This document shows positions 1 through 10,003 of a stretch of 64,000 nt of DNA, piece by piece. A program made the translations under genes and the position numbers. The notes under the pieces were generated by a model. That model saw only the letters and a list, made by a program, of their open reading frames with translations. It did no database searches and had not been told where the DNA came from. The DNA comes from Spinacia oleracea (Eukaryota > Streptophyta > Magnoliopsida > Caryophyllales > Amaranthaceae). The DNA is taken from NCBI RefSeq assembly GCF_020520425.1, contig NC_079492.1:145545861-145609860 (forward strand), written 5' to 3'. Each line of letters starts with the position of its first letter. The stretch's first letter is position 1.

Positions 1-759
1 TATGTGGAGAGTGAAGAAAAATTGTAGGTAATTTTGTTGACAGTGATTAGGATATGTGTTCATCAATTACATCGATGTCACCACTTTAGACCTAAAAAAC
101 AAAACATCTTGGTAGTCTTTAAGCCTTCACCTCATACGGTCATACCACATGAGAGGAAGAGTTTACTTGGGTTGTAACAATCAAAGCCCAAAGTTAGGTT
201 TCATACTTTCATCCTATAATTAATTGACATTTCACAATAAAGGTACTATGTAGTACTCTACTTAGGTTATAAACCGAAAACTCTTTTATTCATCTTTTAA
301 TTTGGACACATAATATTCATATTTGCGCAATTGCGCTTAATTCTTTAAAAGTCATGTACTCATCAAAGGCATTTTATTGCGCTTTAAAAATGATTGTGAA
401 GAGCGTTGGTCACTTGGTTGTATCAAGTCAAAGGTAGAGCCTCCAATTCTTGAGTAATTGCAGGCAAGTCCAAAAACAACACCTTGTCTTAAATCTTTGG
501 AATAATCCGACCTAATCTTAATCACCACAAGGAAATATGGGATTGTGACAAGTTGGGATTAAAATTCTCATTCCCGCTCTCGTATTTTTATATGTTTATC
601 TTATATTATAGAATTTTTTATTCTCAACCACATTTTTAGATTTTCGTTATTTAAGCTTTCGACACGAAAACTGTTACTCCGTAAGCTGGTATACACAATT
701 GTTTAAGGGAGGTACTAAATGCACGTAGTATTTAACCCAAATGTAGATTACTTAAATAT
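1..759. other. intergenic, no feature seen
   Basis: AT-rich sequence with no convincing reading frame, splice-bounded exon or terminal repeat on either strand. The first recognisable structure is the Stowaway element that follows. Confidence 0.6.
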
Positions 760-761
760 TA

Positions 762-1226
762 CTCCCTCCGTCTCTTTGCGTTCTTTACGTATTCCATTTT
801 GGGTGTCCCATTTTGTTATTTACGTTTCCTTTTATATTATCACATAAATGTCTTCATATCTATTACTCCCTCCACCTCTTTTTGTTCTTTACGCGCGTTT
901 TCCTTATTGGGTGTTTCAAAATGTTCTTTACATTTCCTTTTATAATATCACATAAATGCTATAATATTCTATCAAAGTCCGTGTCCAATAATTATTTAAA
1001 CCAATTAAATTAATTGAGTCATTTAATCTCTCACACTCTTTTCACTGGGACATTAAATCTTTCTCATATTCCCAATATCAGATTTTTGATAAAAGTGAAA
1101 ACATTATAAATAAACGTAATTTTTCTTGTTTGAATAAAAAAAATAGAGGATTCTCAACACGCATTAATTAATCGTTAAAACGCGTGAAAAATATCAAACG
1201 TAAAAAACAAAAAGAGACGGAGGGAG
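762..1226. mobile_element. Stowaway-type MITE (Tc1/mariner)
   Basis: The ends are inverted repeats: CTCCCTCCGTCTCTTTG on the left and CAAAAAGAGACGGAGGGAG on the right. A TA dinucleotide flanks each end (760-761 and 1227-1228), as expected for Tc1/mariner derivatives. A second, diverged copy of the left end (TACTCCCTCCACCTCTTTTTG, about 863-883) lies inside, so the left part is partly duplicated. It encodes no transposase. A related 3' half lies at 3277-3540. Confidence 0.85.
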
Positions 1227-1239
1227 TATTTATTACTCC

Positions 1240-2993
1240 GCTATATATTAAAAGAGACATAAGGAATGACACGTGTCAAATTCTGGTGCAATTTTCCCGC
1301 CAAAAAGTTTTATTTTTTTTCCTTTTTTTTTCTCTTAAGTTACTAAAATTACTAAAACTGGGTACTACAAAATATTAAAGAAAGATTGTAGTGTTTTCAT
1401 AATTAAAAAGTTGACGATTCTTAATGCATTCGAATTGGTCATAATTTTTTCCCTTTTTTTCCTCTCGAAATCCTTAAAATGGGTATAGTTATTAATATTT
1501 GTCTTGAACAAAGATTTAAGCGATCTTATATAAATCTACGGTTGAAAAATCTTATTGCACTTACCAGGGCCGGCCCTGGGGCAGGGCATAAGGGGCCGTC
1601 GCCCTAGGCCCCAGGGAAAAGGCCCAATATCACTTAAACTAATCAAAGTATGGTTCTATAAAATTTCATGCAAATTTGTTTATATTAGGCATTGTAGCCT
1701 AGTCGTTTGTATGTGTATGATTTTGATAAACTCACCTGAGTTCGACTCCTACTAGCCTTAATTTTGCTTGGTTTTTTTCTCTTCTTTTTTCTCTTTTTTT
1801 TTTTTCATTTTTGTTATTTCTCATTTGCTAACAATGAAATCATATTCTATTATCCAATTTGAGTCCAAATGAACACCATAAAGTAGAGCCATATACAATG
1901 TTTATAATCATAATATTTTTTTTTTCTTTTGTTAATCTAATCACACTCCTTGTTTTATTTTAGAGTTTAGAAAAAATAATTGATATTTAGCTTATTGTAC
2001 TTCAAAAATTATTACCGACTTGCTAAATGGTTCGTTACTACATCATCGTCGTTTTCAATTTTAAGTTTCGTTATTTCTTTAATTATTCAAAACATTTCTT
2101 TCATCCATTTTGAGATTTGAAGAGGTCAAGTTGTTGTAAGATTTGTCTTATGTTTCCTTGAATGTTTGAAATATTTGAATATAATTCATGTTTAATGGCA
2201 CAATTTCGAAAATATTCAAGCCTTCATATTTTGTAATAGAGGTAATATTTCTTGGCTAGTTTAATTAGAATAGAGTAGTATTAAGTTTTAAGAAGGTAAA
2301 TGCCAATTATTTACATACATTTTTTCAATCATAAAGTACATCACATTTATGATAAAAAAAAATTGTCCACGTGCCGTTAAAAGGGCCTCAATTTTTTTTC
2401 GCCCATAGGCCACCAAAAAGCCAGGACCGGCCCTGGCACTTACATTAGTCATAATTACAATGTGATTAGATAGAATCGTGAACTGCCAATAAAAAAAGGA
2501 AAAAAATTATAGAATCATGAACTTCCAAGAAAAAAGGAAACGAATATGGAGAATCGTAATCTACGATGCACGTTATAAAAATTACCTATTAAATAAAATA
2601 TTTTATAAATATTATATACATACAAAATAAAAAGTATTACTCCGTAATAACCATAATTAAGATTTCAACAACCTTGCATAAATAACAAGTTGACAATTCT
2701 AATTGCATTTGAATTGGTCATAATTACAATTGATTTGATAGAATTGTGAGTTGTCAAAAATAAAAGGTGTAATTGTGAATTGCCAAAAGAAAGGAAACAA
2801 CAATGGAGAATAGTAATCAAAGATGCACGTTATGGAAATTACTTATTAAATAAAATAATTTACAAAAATTATATACATAAAAAATAAAAAAATAAAAAAA
2901 TAAAAACGTTGACAATTCACTCGAAAATGCTGCTACCCGTATATATAAATTTCAACCACATTATTCAAATCAATGTCTGTCACAATTCACAAA
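1240..2993 (+). mobile_element. Helitron-derived repeat block, degenerate
   Basis: The block starts with CTATATATTAAAAGAGACAT followed by a segment ending TTTTCCCGCC, which resembles the 5' end of the mini-Helitron at 2994-3276. Downstream are at least two diverged copies of a roughly 250-bp unit, recognisable by TTGACAATTC, GAATTGGTCATAATTACAA and GATGCACGTTAT (near 1410-1560 joined to 2444-2560, and near 2690-2910). The hAT element at 1565-2435 interrupts one unit. No protein is encoded. The block could be a decayed longer Helitron of the same family; its 3' limit is uncertain. Confidence 0.45.
1565..2435. mobile_element. non-autonomous hAT element, 871 bp
   Basis: The terminal inverted repeat is CAGGGCCGGCCCTGG on the left and CCAGGACCGGCCCTG on the right. 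A perfect 8-bp duplication GCACTTAC flanks it at 1557-1564 and 2436-2443; 8 bp is the hAT signature. No transposase frame is visible. The interior holds a tRNA-like pair of boxes (TAGCCTAGTCG and GAGTTCGACTCC, near 1685-1750), possibly a captured SINE head. The perfect duplication suggests a fairly young insertion. Confidence 0.88.
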
Positions 2994-3276
2994 TCTATTA
3001 CATTATATCAAAACAGACATCAGGAATGACATAGATCACTTCTTGGTGAAAAAATTACCCGCCAAAAGTTTTTTTTAATTCATTTATTTGTTTCAATAAC
3101 TTTTTATGAAAAAGATTCAGTATATTTGACTAAAACTTAATATTTTGAAAATATATCAAAATCTTTTGTAGTTCATACTAATTAATGTATTTTCGAACAA
3201 TTCTTTGTTAGTCAAATATTTTATAAAAAATGATCAAATTATAATTTTATAATATTCGTGCGTGCACGGAATCTGG
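2994..3276 (+). mobile_element. mini-Helitron, 283 bp
   Basis: It begins TCTATTACATTATATCAAAA after a host A and ends in a GC hairpin (CGTGCGTGCACG) followed by CTGG and a host T. These are the expected A|TC and CTRR|T Helitron borders. It matches along its whole length the 277-bp element at 56146-56422 on the other strand, sharing GATTCAGTATATTTGACTAA and the TCAAATTATAATTTTAT stretch before the hairpin. It encodes nothing and must be moved by an autonomous Helitron elsewhere. Confidence 0.8.
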
Positions 3277-3540
3277 TTCTATCAAAATGTGTGTCGAAAG
3301 ATTATTTTAACCAATTAAGATTATTGGGGCACTCAATCTCTCATACTTTTCCATTGGGGCATTAAAATCTTTCTCATTTTTCCAATGTCATATTATTGAT
3401 AACAGTGAAAACAATATAAATCAACGTAAATTTCCTTGTTTAAATAAAGAAAAATATAGGGATCTCAATGCAAGTTAATTAGTCATTAAAAAACTTGCAT
3501 AATACCAAACGTAAAGAACAAAAAAAACGGAAAGAGTATT
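3277..3540. mobile_element. partial Stowaway MITE (3' half)
   Basis: This is a diverged copy of the right half of the element at 762-1226: CCAATTAA, a Stowaway-like TTTCTCAT stretch, AACGTAAATTTCCTTGTTT and the degraded end ACGGAAAGAGTA. The left half is missing; the mini-Helitron sits where it should continue. Confidence 0.65.
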
Positions 3541-3813
3541 TAAATATTTATTTTAATCTATAGCTTTTTTTCCTTTTTCCATCCAAAACTATGTAATCAG
3601 TCATGACTTGTAATTACAATTTCAAATGTCTTTAACTTCCACCTTACGCTACAAATCGATGGACAAGAATGGTGAACTATGCAACGACAATTATTTTCTG
3701 GTACGTAGTATTTGCAAGTTGGATTTGTTTTGCGCAATATTTTTGTCCGACTCATATTTAAAACGAAACAAATCATACATAACTTCCAGAATAGAAATCT
3801 GAAACTCGTACAT
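3541..3813. other. intergenic, nothing seen
   Basis: No reading frame, terminal repeat or RNA gene recognised. The stretch ends at the 33-bp tandem repeat. Confidence 0.5.
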
Positions 3814-3979
3814 TACCTCCGGAAATTGTATCCGTCACCCTGACTGTACCTCCGAAAAACCATTCTGGCACTATGAATGTACCTCCGGAAAACCTTTCCG
3901 GCACCCTGGCTCAATCTCCGGATAACCTATCCGACACCCTAATTCTACCGTCTGGTTTACTATCCGGAACCCTTTTCGG
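3814..3979. repeat. 33-bp minisatellite, five units
   Basis: Five diverged copies of a 33-bp unit run head to tail; the best unit reads TACCTCCGGAAAACCTTTCC then GGCACCCTGGCTC. Because 33 is a multiple of three, one forward frame stays open and gives an 11-residue repeat like VPPENLSGTLA. No start codon, splice site or wider coding context supports translation, so it is called a minisatellite here. Confidence 0.75.
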
Positions 3980-4002
3980 AACATACCGAACTCATCTAAT
4001 TC

Positions 4003-4191
4003 ACCAATTGGGGTTGACGTGAGTGGTTAAGGGTTTCTTGCTCTTTAACCAAAGTCTCGTGTTCGAGGCTTGGGTATAGAAAAAACCTCAGTGGGAGGAA
4101 TGCTGCCCATCGAGGTACCCATGCAAACTCACGCATGAAATTAGTCAGCTCGCCTATAGCGGTGGGAACTCCTCATATTAGAACAAAAAAA
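4003..4191 (+). mobile_element. tRNA-derived SINE, copy A
   Basis: It has a Pol III type A box (GACGTGAGTGGTTAAGG) and a B box (GTGTTCGAGGC), a body containing TGCCCATCGAGGTACCCATG and GCGGTGGGAACTCC, and an A-rich tail (AACAAAAAAA). It matches the SINE at 6421-6608 nearly end to end at lower identity to the B-box consensus, so it looks older. No convincing target duplication was found. Confidence 0.8.
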
Positions 4192-5083
4192 CATTTTCTT
4201 TATCAAAATTCAGAATTCCTATACATGTGCAATTTGAAAGGTTATTCAACAATTAAACCATAAAAATCTCACCTTAGAAAGGAGGGAGAAATGAATTGAT
4301 CAATAAATTGAGAGTGTTTGTTGAGAGGGGAGAAAGTCAGACGAGAAGAACGGGAAGGAGGTCAAAGGCCGAAGATAATGGGTACGAATAAATAAGGATT
4401 TTTTCGTCATTAACTTATTCTATGTTTAGGATATTACGTAATGCATTTAGTACTTGCGTCATTTAATTACCTTCATTTTTGTTCTCTTAGATTCAAACAC
4501 CTTTGGTTAATTTGCAAATTATTATAAGCACAATTTCAGATGCATGTAGGAAATCCATTTTTTTCCTGGAACAACGACGATCTTCTTATAATGGTTTCAG
4601 TTATAGTTAAAAAATATTAAAAAATTTATGGAAAATTTGATGGAAATAAGTCAACATTTGGGCCGTCTATTAAAAATAAGTCATGATTTTGATTATATTT
4701 TAATTTGAATAAATCTAACTTTACCACCCATCAATTTTATACAAGTCAAACCAACTTGTGACCTCGTTGCAGGTTATAATACTTGTCACTTGTTTTTTTT
4801 TGAAAAGAAATGGCGGGTTTTTTAAAGCATATTTTGACATGATTTTATGCAACTCTTTAGCACGTTATTCGAGATTATATTTTGACTCGTACACCAAGAC
4901 ACGCTAGCCGAGGAAAATTTTGATATATTTTTTTTCGAGAAAATCAGCTTAATTTTCTAAAACAAATCATCTTATTTTTATTTATTTTTAAATCTACAAA
5001 AATACAGGAAAGAAGGTTGGTCATTTACCCGTAGACCCGGTCATCAGTAACTTGACTTTGTTTGGAATTGATGGGTGCTAACT
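4192..5083. other. intergenic, no gene seen
   Basis: AT-rich sequence between a SINE and a CACTA element. No long frame, terminal repeat or RNA gene recognised. Confidence 0.55.
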
Positions 5084-6420
5084 CACTACTACAAAAACAG
5101 GAATAAGTAACGCCGAATAAGGTACGGTTAAGTGTGATAAGCGTTTCCAATGATCATATAGTACATTTTTCTTTGATAACAGTTCTATGGGGGAAAGAAT
5201 ATAGAACGGGTACCTTATTTAACAGTTTCATATTCTTTTACCCTGGTAAAAGAATAAAATAATACGGAGTATTATTAAATCTATACATAAATGCATACTA
5301 TTTTCTATAAAAAAAATACAAAATAACTATATCAGTATTGGCGGCAGACAAAACTCAAATTAACTCTAAGAAAATGAAATATCTCCCGCAAAAGACAAAC
5401 CTAAAGCCCATAATTAATAAACTCAAATAAAAGTGTTATTACTAATTACTAAAACTAATATACTCATACCCTAGCCCACCTTCCCCATTAGGCATTAGCC
5501 GCCAACTCCTCCACTCCTCCGTCTATCTCTCTGTTTTACCTATGTGTTTCTCTTTCCCCATTTCATAAATTACTAGTTTAAGAAATTGTCATTGTTCCAT
5601 TTCGATTTCCACGCCAATACTCCTCACACATGATTCTCATTTCTCAGCAGATTAAATCATTGAGAAATGGTTTGCACTCTTTCGATTTCTGTATATTCCT
5701 CACAAGCTTAATATATGATTTAATGTTTATTTGATCAACCCCTTTTCCTATTTCTCATCATTAATATAGGTTTTCTTGTCTTGCCTTTAATTTTAATTTT
5801 CGAATTGAATTACAGGAGATCTGATTGAATTTTGGTTATTTTTATGTTCTCTTTAATCGTCAGACTCGCCGCCGTCATGATTGCCGCTCCACCATCATAT
5901 CTCCGACTCCTGTCTTGTTGCTGCCCCAACTAACACCGTTTTTAAGGTTTAAGGTAACATAATTTTTACAAGTAAAGTGCATGACGAAGATAGCTGGTTA
6001 TGGGTGCTGGCATTTTAACGCAATCCTTATCCAATCCCAACTTTAATTATGTTATTTTGACCTTTAGTGCATGACGAAGATATCTGGTTTAAACAAGACA
6101 ATTATATTTACAAGGGGGGATACTAGGATTCGAATCTATTACTGAGTATATATTTATTGGCATTGACTAATTTTATCAAGTCATGTTGCATATTGGTTGG
6201 TCCATTTAAAACTAGATTAAGAAAATGTCAAACGTTTGTGTGGGACTATGCTGCTTAATTGTCACAAATTGCCTTGAACATTTTCTAATAGCTCAAAATC
6301 AACTTGATTATTACTAGCACATAACTCTGAGTCTCTGATATTAGAAATTAGAACAGGACATTAGATGGGAATATTTTGGTATCTCTTGTTTGTTATGGAA
6401 CTAATAACAAGTATGAAGAT

Positions 6421-6608
6421 ACCAATTGAGGTTGGCATGAGTGGTTAAGGGCCTCTTGCTCCTTAACCAAGGTCTCGGGTTCGAGCCTTGGGAATGGAAA
6501 AAATCTCAACTGGGAGGGATGTTGCCCATCGAGGTACCCATGCAAACTCCCGCGGGAGATTAGTCCACTCGCCTAAGGCGGTGGGAACTTCTCGTAGTAG
6601 AACAAAAA
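6421..6608 (+). mobile_element. tRNA-derived SINE, copy B, with target duplication
   Basis: The A box (GGCATGAGTGGTTAAGG) and B box (GGGTTCGAGCC) are well preserved, followed by the family body and an A-rich end. An exact duplication of about 18 bp (AATAACAAGTATGAAGAT) flanks it at 6403-6420 and 6609-6626. The insertion lies inside the CACTA element, directly upstream of the E1 fragment, so it postdates the capture. It belongs with copies at 4003-4191 and 43997-44064. Confidence 0.92.
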
Positions 6609-6628
6609 AATAACAAGTATGAAGATGA

Positions 6629-6895
6629 ATGAAGGAGCTTATATTCAATGACAAAGCAATTGAATATGATGAATATTGCCATAATCATAAGCCTCCTATT
6701 GGCTATTGGCTATTGCTTTCATCAAGTCACAAGTATGTGGCCTATTTGGTAGTGTCTTTTGTAGACTTTGGGCCTGAGTTTATTGTACTTGACACAGATG
6801 GTTATGATCCACACGCCGGCATAATTGCATCTATCATTAATGAAAATCCTGCCCGGTTATTCTGGTGTGATTGTAAAATTATAAACACTTTTTAG
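6629..6895 (+). pseudogene. fragment of ubiquitin-activating enzyme E1 gene inside CACTA element
   Basis: The open frame contains KAIEYDEYCHNHKPPI and then FVDFGPEFIVLDTDGYDPHA followed by GIIASIINENPA. These match the consecutive E1 (UBA1-type) stretches known as the EYDDYCHxHQPPI and CDFGPEFTVxDxDGEEPHTGIIASISN region in the N-terminal half of the enzyme. The 20 residues between the two blocks do not match E1 well, and the frame runs off into unrelated residues and a stop instead of the expected DDERLEF continuation. It covers well under a tenth of the roughly 1080-residue enzyme, lacks the catalytic cysteine and adenylation residues, and cannot make a working E1. It reads as an exon captured by the transposon. 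Identification is from remembered family sequence, not a search. Confidence 0.8.
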
Positions 6896-7671
6896 ACAGT
6901 TAATGATTCCAACTCAACAATTGGAGTATGTCAACAACTAGGTAGCCAATTTATTTTTCTCTTCCAAAAACTTAAATGCTTCAATTATTGGTTCTTAATC
7001 TTAAAGTCCTCTAATTCTCTTTTGGTGATTTCAGGTTTAAGTCTAATGCAGAGCAGCGAGATAAAGTTCATAGTTCATCGTTTTTTTTCCAGTTGCAGTC
7101 AAGTGAAAGAGCTAGGAAATATTTGAAGAGGCGAAGAACTTATAAAGAATTATAGTTTGGGAAGTGGGAACATCAATTTATTCATTTTTTGTTTTTAATT
7201 TCAGTTGTAAATTAGAGTTACTTCGTAATATGTATGTTTGTGTATTTGAACTTTATTGTAATATTAACACATATATACAAGAAGTTTTTGGAAATCGTAT
7301 ATTAAGAATTGTTTAATTTTTTTTTTTTGAAATAAATAAGTATATAGTACGCCTATGTATGGAAGATGTTCTGTATCTCAATATTTAACAAGAAAAATAG
7401 ATGACGGTTATGTATGGAAGGTGCGCTTTATTATAGAGTATAGGAGACAGTTATGTACGTTAACTGTTCTATATTCTTTTTTCATTTTCTGATTTTAGGA
7501 AGGGAATAGAGGACGCTTATCTCTTATCACTGTACTTTATGATTAGGTATATAAAACGCTTCTTTTACCCGTTTTATAAATTTTATAGCGCGCTGAGTTG
7601 GAGAACGCCTCTAAGGCGTCCTATAAAGTGTATTTCAACAGTACTATATGCCCCTTTTTGTAGTAGTGACT

Positions 7672-8578
7672 TATTCAGATATAATAAAAAGCATGATTTG
7701 TTTTTAATAGACGGTCCAAAGGTTAACTTATTCCCATCAACTTTTCCAATTTTTATTACTTTTATGATTTTTTTATCATTTTTATTAAAAGGAAATGTAA
7801 CTAAATACTTTAAGATTGTTGATCTTCTCTCACAACTGAAACCCTAACTTATTTCAAATATTTTTAAAAAATTGCTATCTATGTACGGATTTACAACTTG
7901 GTAGATATGGGTGTGATAACCTAAATTAACAACATAATTCGTATCGCGATTGAGTTCCTGCTAAATGTGAGGAGAAGAAAACTATTAAAAAGATCTGCTT
8001 GACACAAGTCACATAATCCACAAACTCTTGAATCTCCCACAAGAGTTTGTCCCTGCAAAATATCACAACCTCTATGAATTAATTACCACCTCAATGTAAA
8101 CATGAAATATATTATTTTCAACGGCTAACAGAAACTATAAGTTAAGTAATTGATCCAACAAGTAGAGGCATTTCAATATTGAAGGTTCGACTAACAACGT
8201 TATTGTCTAGGCGATCTCTAATAACTAGACTTGGCTTATTGAAATGAACCAACCAATCAAAGTTAAGCTTTATAGTACTAGGGGCAGAATAGGTCTATGC
8301 AACTCGATGGGGTGGTACACTGGTACATGGAGACTAGCTATGTAGGAGAGTTATTATGAATATTCGCACCCAAGGAATCTAGACATTTACGCGCACATAT
8401 TAGTTACATAAACTTCCTAAATGATAAATATCATGTAAGAGACAAGAGTTTGTCTAAAAATGTGAGCATTACGAGTTTCCATATACTCAATAGAATGTAT
8501 AATCTTTTTAGCCGAAAAGATAACATAATTATGATTTTTATTGACATCTTATCAACAATAATTGAAGTCAAATTTATA
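7672..8578. other. intergenic, no gene seen
   Basis: No convincing frame, terminal repeat or RNA gene. It lies between the CACTA element and a degenerate Stowaway element. Confidence 0.5.
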
Positions 8579-8834
8579 CTCCTTCTGTTCCCTTTTAATG
8601 CATCACTTTGACGTTTACGATATTCATATACTCCGTACTATATTTGACTTGAACATATTTTTTTACCAGTATGCGAAATTAAAATGTTATTATGTCAAAT
8701 ATTGTTGCAATAGTCATAATACATATTTTCAAAATTTCAACCTATAATTTTTACAAATAGAAAATTAGAGATGTTTGCCGGTCATGCATTGACAAGTGTA
8801 CCGGTCCAAGTGATGCATTAAAAAAACATGGAAG
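8579..8834. mobile_element. Stowaway-like MITE
   Basis: The left end CTCCTTCTGTTCCCTTTTAA with ATGCATCACTTTGA pairs with the right end AAGTGATGCATTAAAAAAAC and CATGGAAG. TA flanks both ends (8577-8578 and 8835-8836). The ends are diverged, so it is an old copy. Confidence 0.7.
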
Positions 8835-9264
8835 TATATTAAATCGTAAGAATTAGTCGGAAATTGTATTTAGTTTGCATAGATGAAAAATGTATCGTGT
8901 TGGCTCGTATTCAAGTCAAATAAGAACGAGTTGGAAAACTTCAACAATTACAAACCCTATTTAATTAAATGTTTCTTGTCATTTTGATACCTTTACACCA
9001 ACCCTCTACACTCTTTCTGTGTCCGGTGATGTCGTAGTATCATATTTACATTACAAAGTTAGTCTAATTCTAAAGGTTTATTGCAAACTACATCAGGTTA
9101 CTGGTTGTTTTTTCTTAGGAAGATTGAATCGTGTCCAACTTCGTATTTGATTTCAACATAAAACTGCAAAAGAAACTACCTACTATATTTAGTTAACACC
9201 AACTTAATTTACTCATATGGCATCTTATTTACCCATTTAATTAAGCAGGTCATTGTCCCCTGAC
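8835..9264. other. intergenic, nothing seen
   Basis: No gene, RNA or terminal repeat recognised in this AT-rich stretch. Confidence 0.5.
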
Positions 9265-9555
9265 ACCAACTAAACCGATCAACATGAGCCCGACCCAACC
9301 CGATTTAACGCGGGTTTGGACAGAAGTTTCCGGCCCGTTTCCCGAGCCTGGGCCGTAAATTAATTTTTTTTAGCGAGTATGGGCAACATAAAACTACACT
9401 TTTTAGGCTCGAAAAGTTCGATATTTTAGGTCCAAAATAGCGGATTTGGACAATTTTTTGGGCCGAATCTTGGCATGAACCCGGCCCGACATACGGGCTG
9501 ATTTTTATACATCTACCCGGCCCGAACCCGACCCGTCCCTCATTTGATCGGGTCT
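9265..9555. repeat. GC-rich CCCGACCC repeat block, probable MITE relic
   Basis: An island rich in CCCGACCCAACCCG, GGCCCG and CGAACCCGACCCGT, broken by an AT-rich core. Similar CGGGTCGGGT-rich composition marks the element at 12399-12940. Clear terminal repeats and a target duplication were not found, so the class is open. It lies immediately upstream of the PHD gene leader. Confidence 0.4.
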
Positions 9556-9813
9556 AACCCCAACTCAATTTACTCTAGTGATAGCGGTACAATTCGACTC
9601 CGCCCGCCCTCCCACACTTTTCTCTTACCTCAGATAGTCACCTGCAAAATTCTTCATCCCTTTGCTCCAGAAAATATAAAAAAACCACCTTCTTTCTCAG
9701 CTACCTATCACCGGCAAGGGGCGGCAACCGCCGAATTCCGACTGCAAGTAGCGACAATTAAACCACAATCGCCCAATCCGACACTCCCTCTTCCCGTCAG
9801 AAATCGAGCTCTA

Positions 9814-9915
9814 ATGTTCAATTCTTCAATACCATCACTCGATTTTAAGAATTTAGGGTTTTTCCATTTAAACCCTAGATCTGAAATACACTGGATTTTC
9901 TTTGCACAGAATTGA
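9814..9915 (+). promoter_or_regulatory. upstream ORF in PHD gene leader
   Basis: An ATG at 9814 opens a 33-codon frame closed at 9915, 88 bases before the main start. The leader also contains AAACCCTAG, a telo-box-like motif often seen near the 5' end of plant housekeeping genes, and is CT-rich around 9600-9660. Whether this stretch is exonic in the mature transcript cannot be told from sequence alone. Confidence 0.35.
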
Positions 9916-10003
9916 GGTTACACCTTTATTCCTCGACTAAATTCAGTTCAAACTCCCGGAAATCTTGAATTCGTAGAAATTAATCCACAATTTGTCGAAA
10001 GCT

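Larger units (their letters stand above)
5084..7668 (+). mobile_element. non-autonomous CACTA (En/Spm) element carrying host gene DNA
   Basis: The ends are CACTACTACAAAAA and TTTTTGTAGTAGTG, the hallmark CACTA inverted repeat, flanked by the 3-bp duplication ACT at 5081-5083 and 7669-7671. Subterminal regions share short motifs in opposite orientation (AACAGTTCTAT with ATAGAACGG on the left, TTAACTGTTCTATATTC on the right), typical of transposase-binding repeats. No transposase is encoded, so movement needs an autonomous relative. The interior carries a ubiquitin-activating enzyme E1 fragment (6629-6895), a CT-rich leader-like tract (about 5480-5590), an exon-like piece ending in KYLKRRRTYKEL and a stop (about 7079-7155), and a SINE. 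The structure fits a Pack-CACTA. Confidence 0.88.

Noticed and set aside
813-1378. Short frames in the first kilobases as small genes
   Set aside because: They fall inside Stowaway and Helitron repeats and change frame between copies.
1680-1755. tRNA gene
   Set aside because: Only A and B box-like motifs are present; no cloverleaf or anticodon arm can be drawn.
3814-3979. CRISPR array
   Set aside because: The units are contiguous with no spacers, and the sequence is a plant nuclear genome.
6463-6654. Minus-strand frame over the SINE
   Set aside because: It is the SINE read backwards; Pol III boxes and target duplication explain the sequence.
9544-9915. 123-codon frame upstream of the PHD gene as a separate protein
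   Set aside because: It has low complexity and Pro/Ser-rich content in a region that looks like promoter and 5' leader; no domain recognised.
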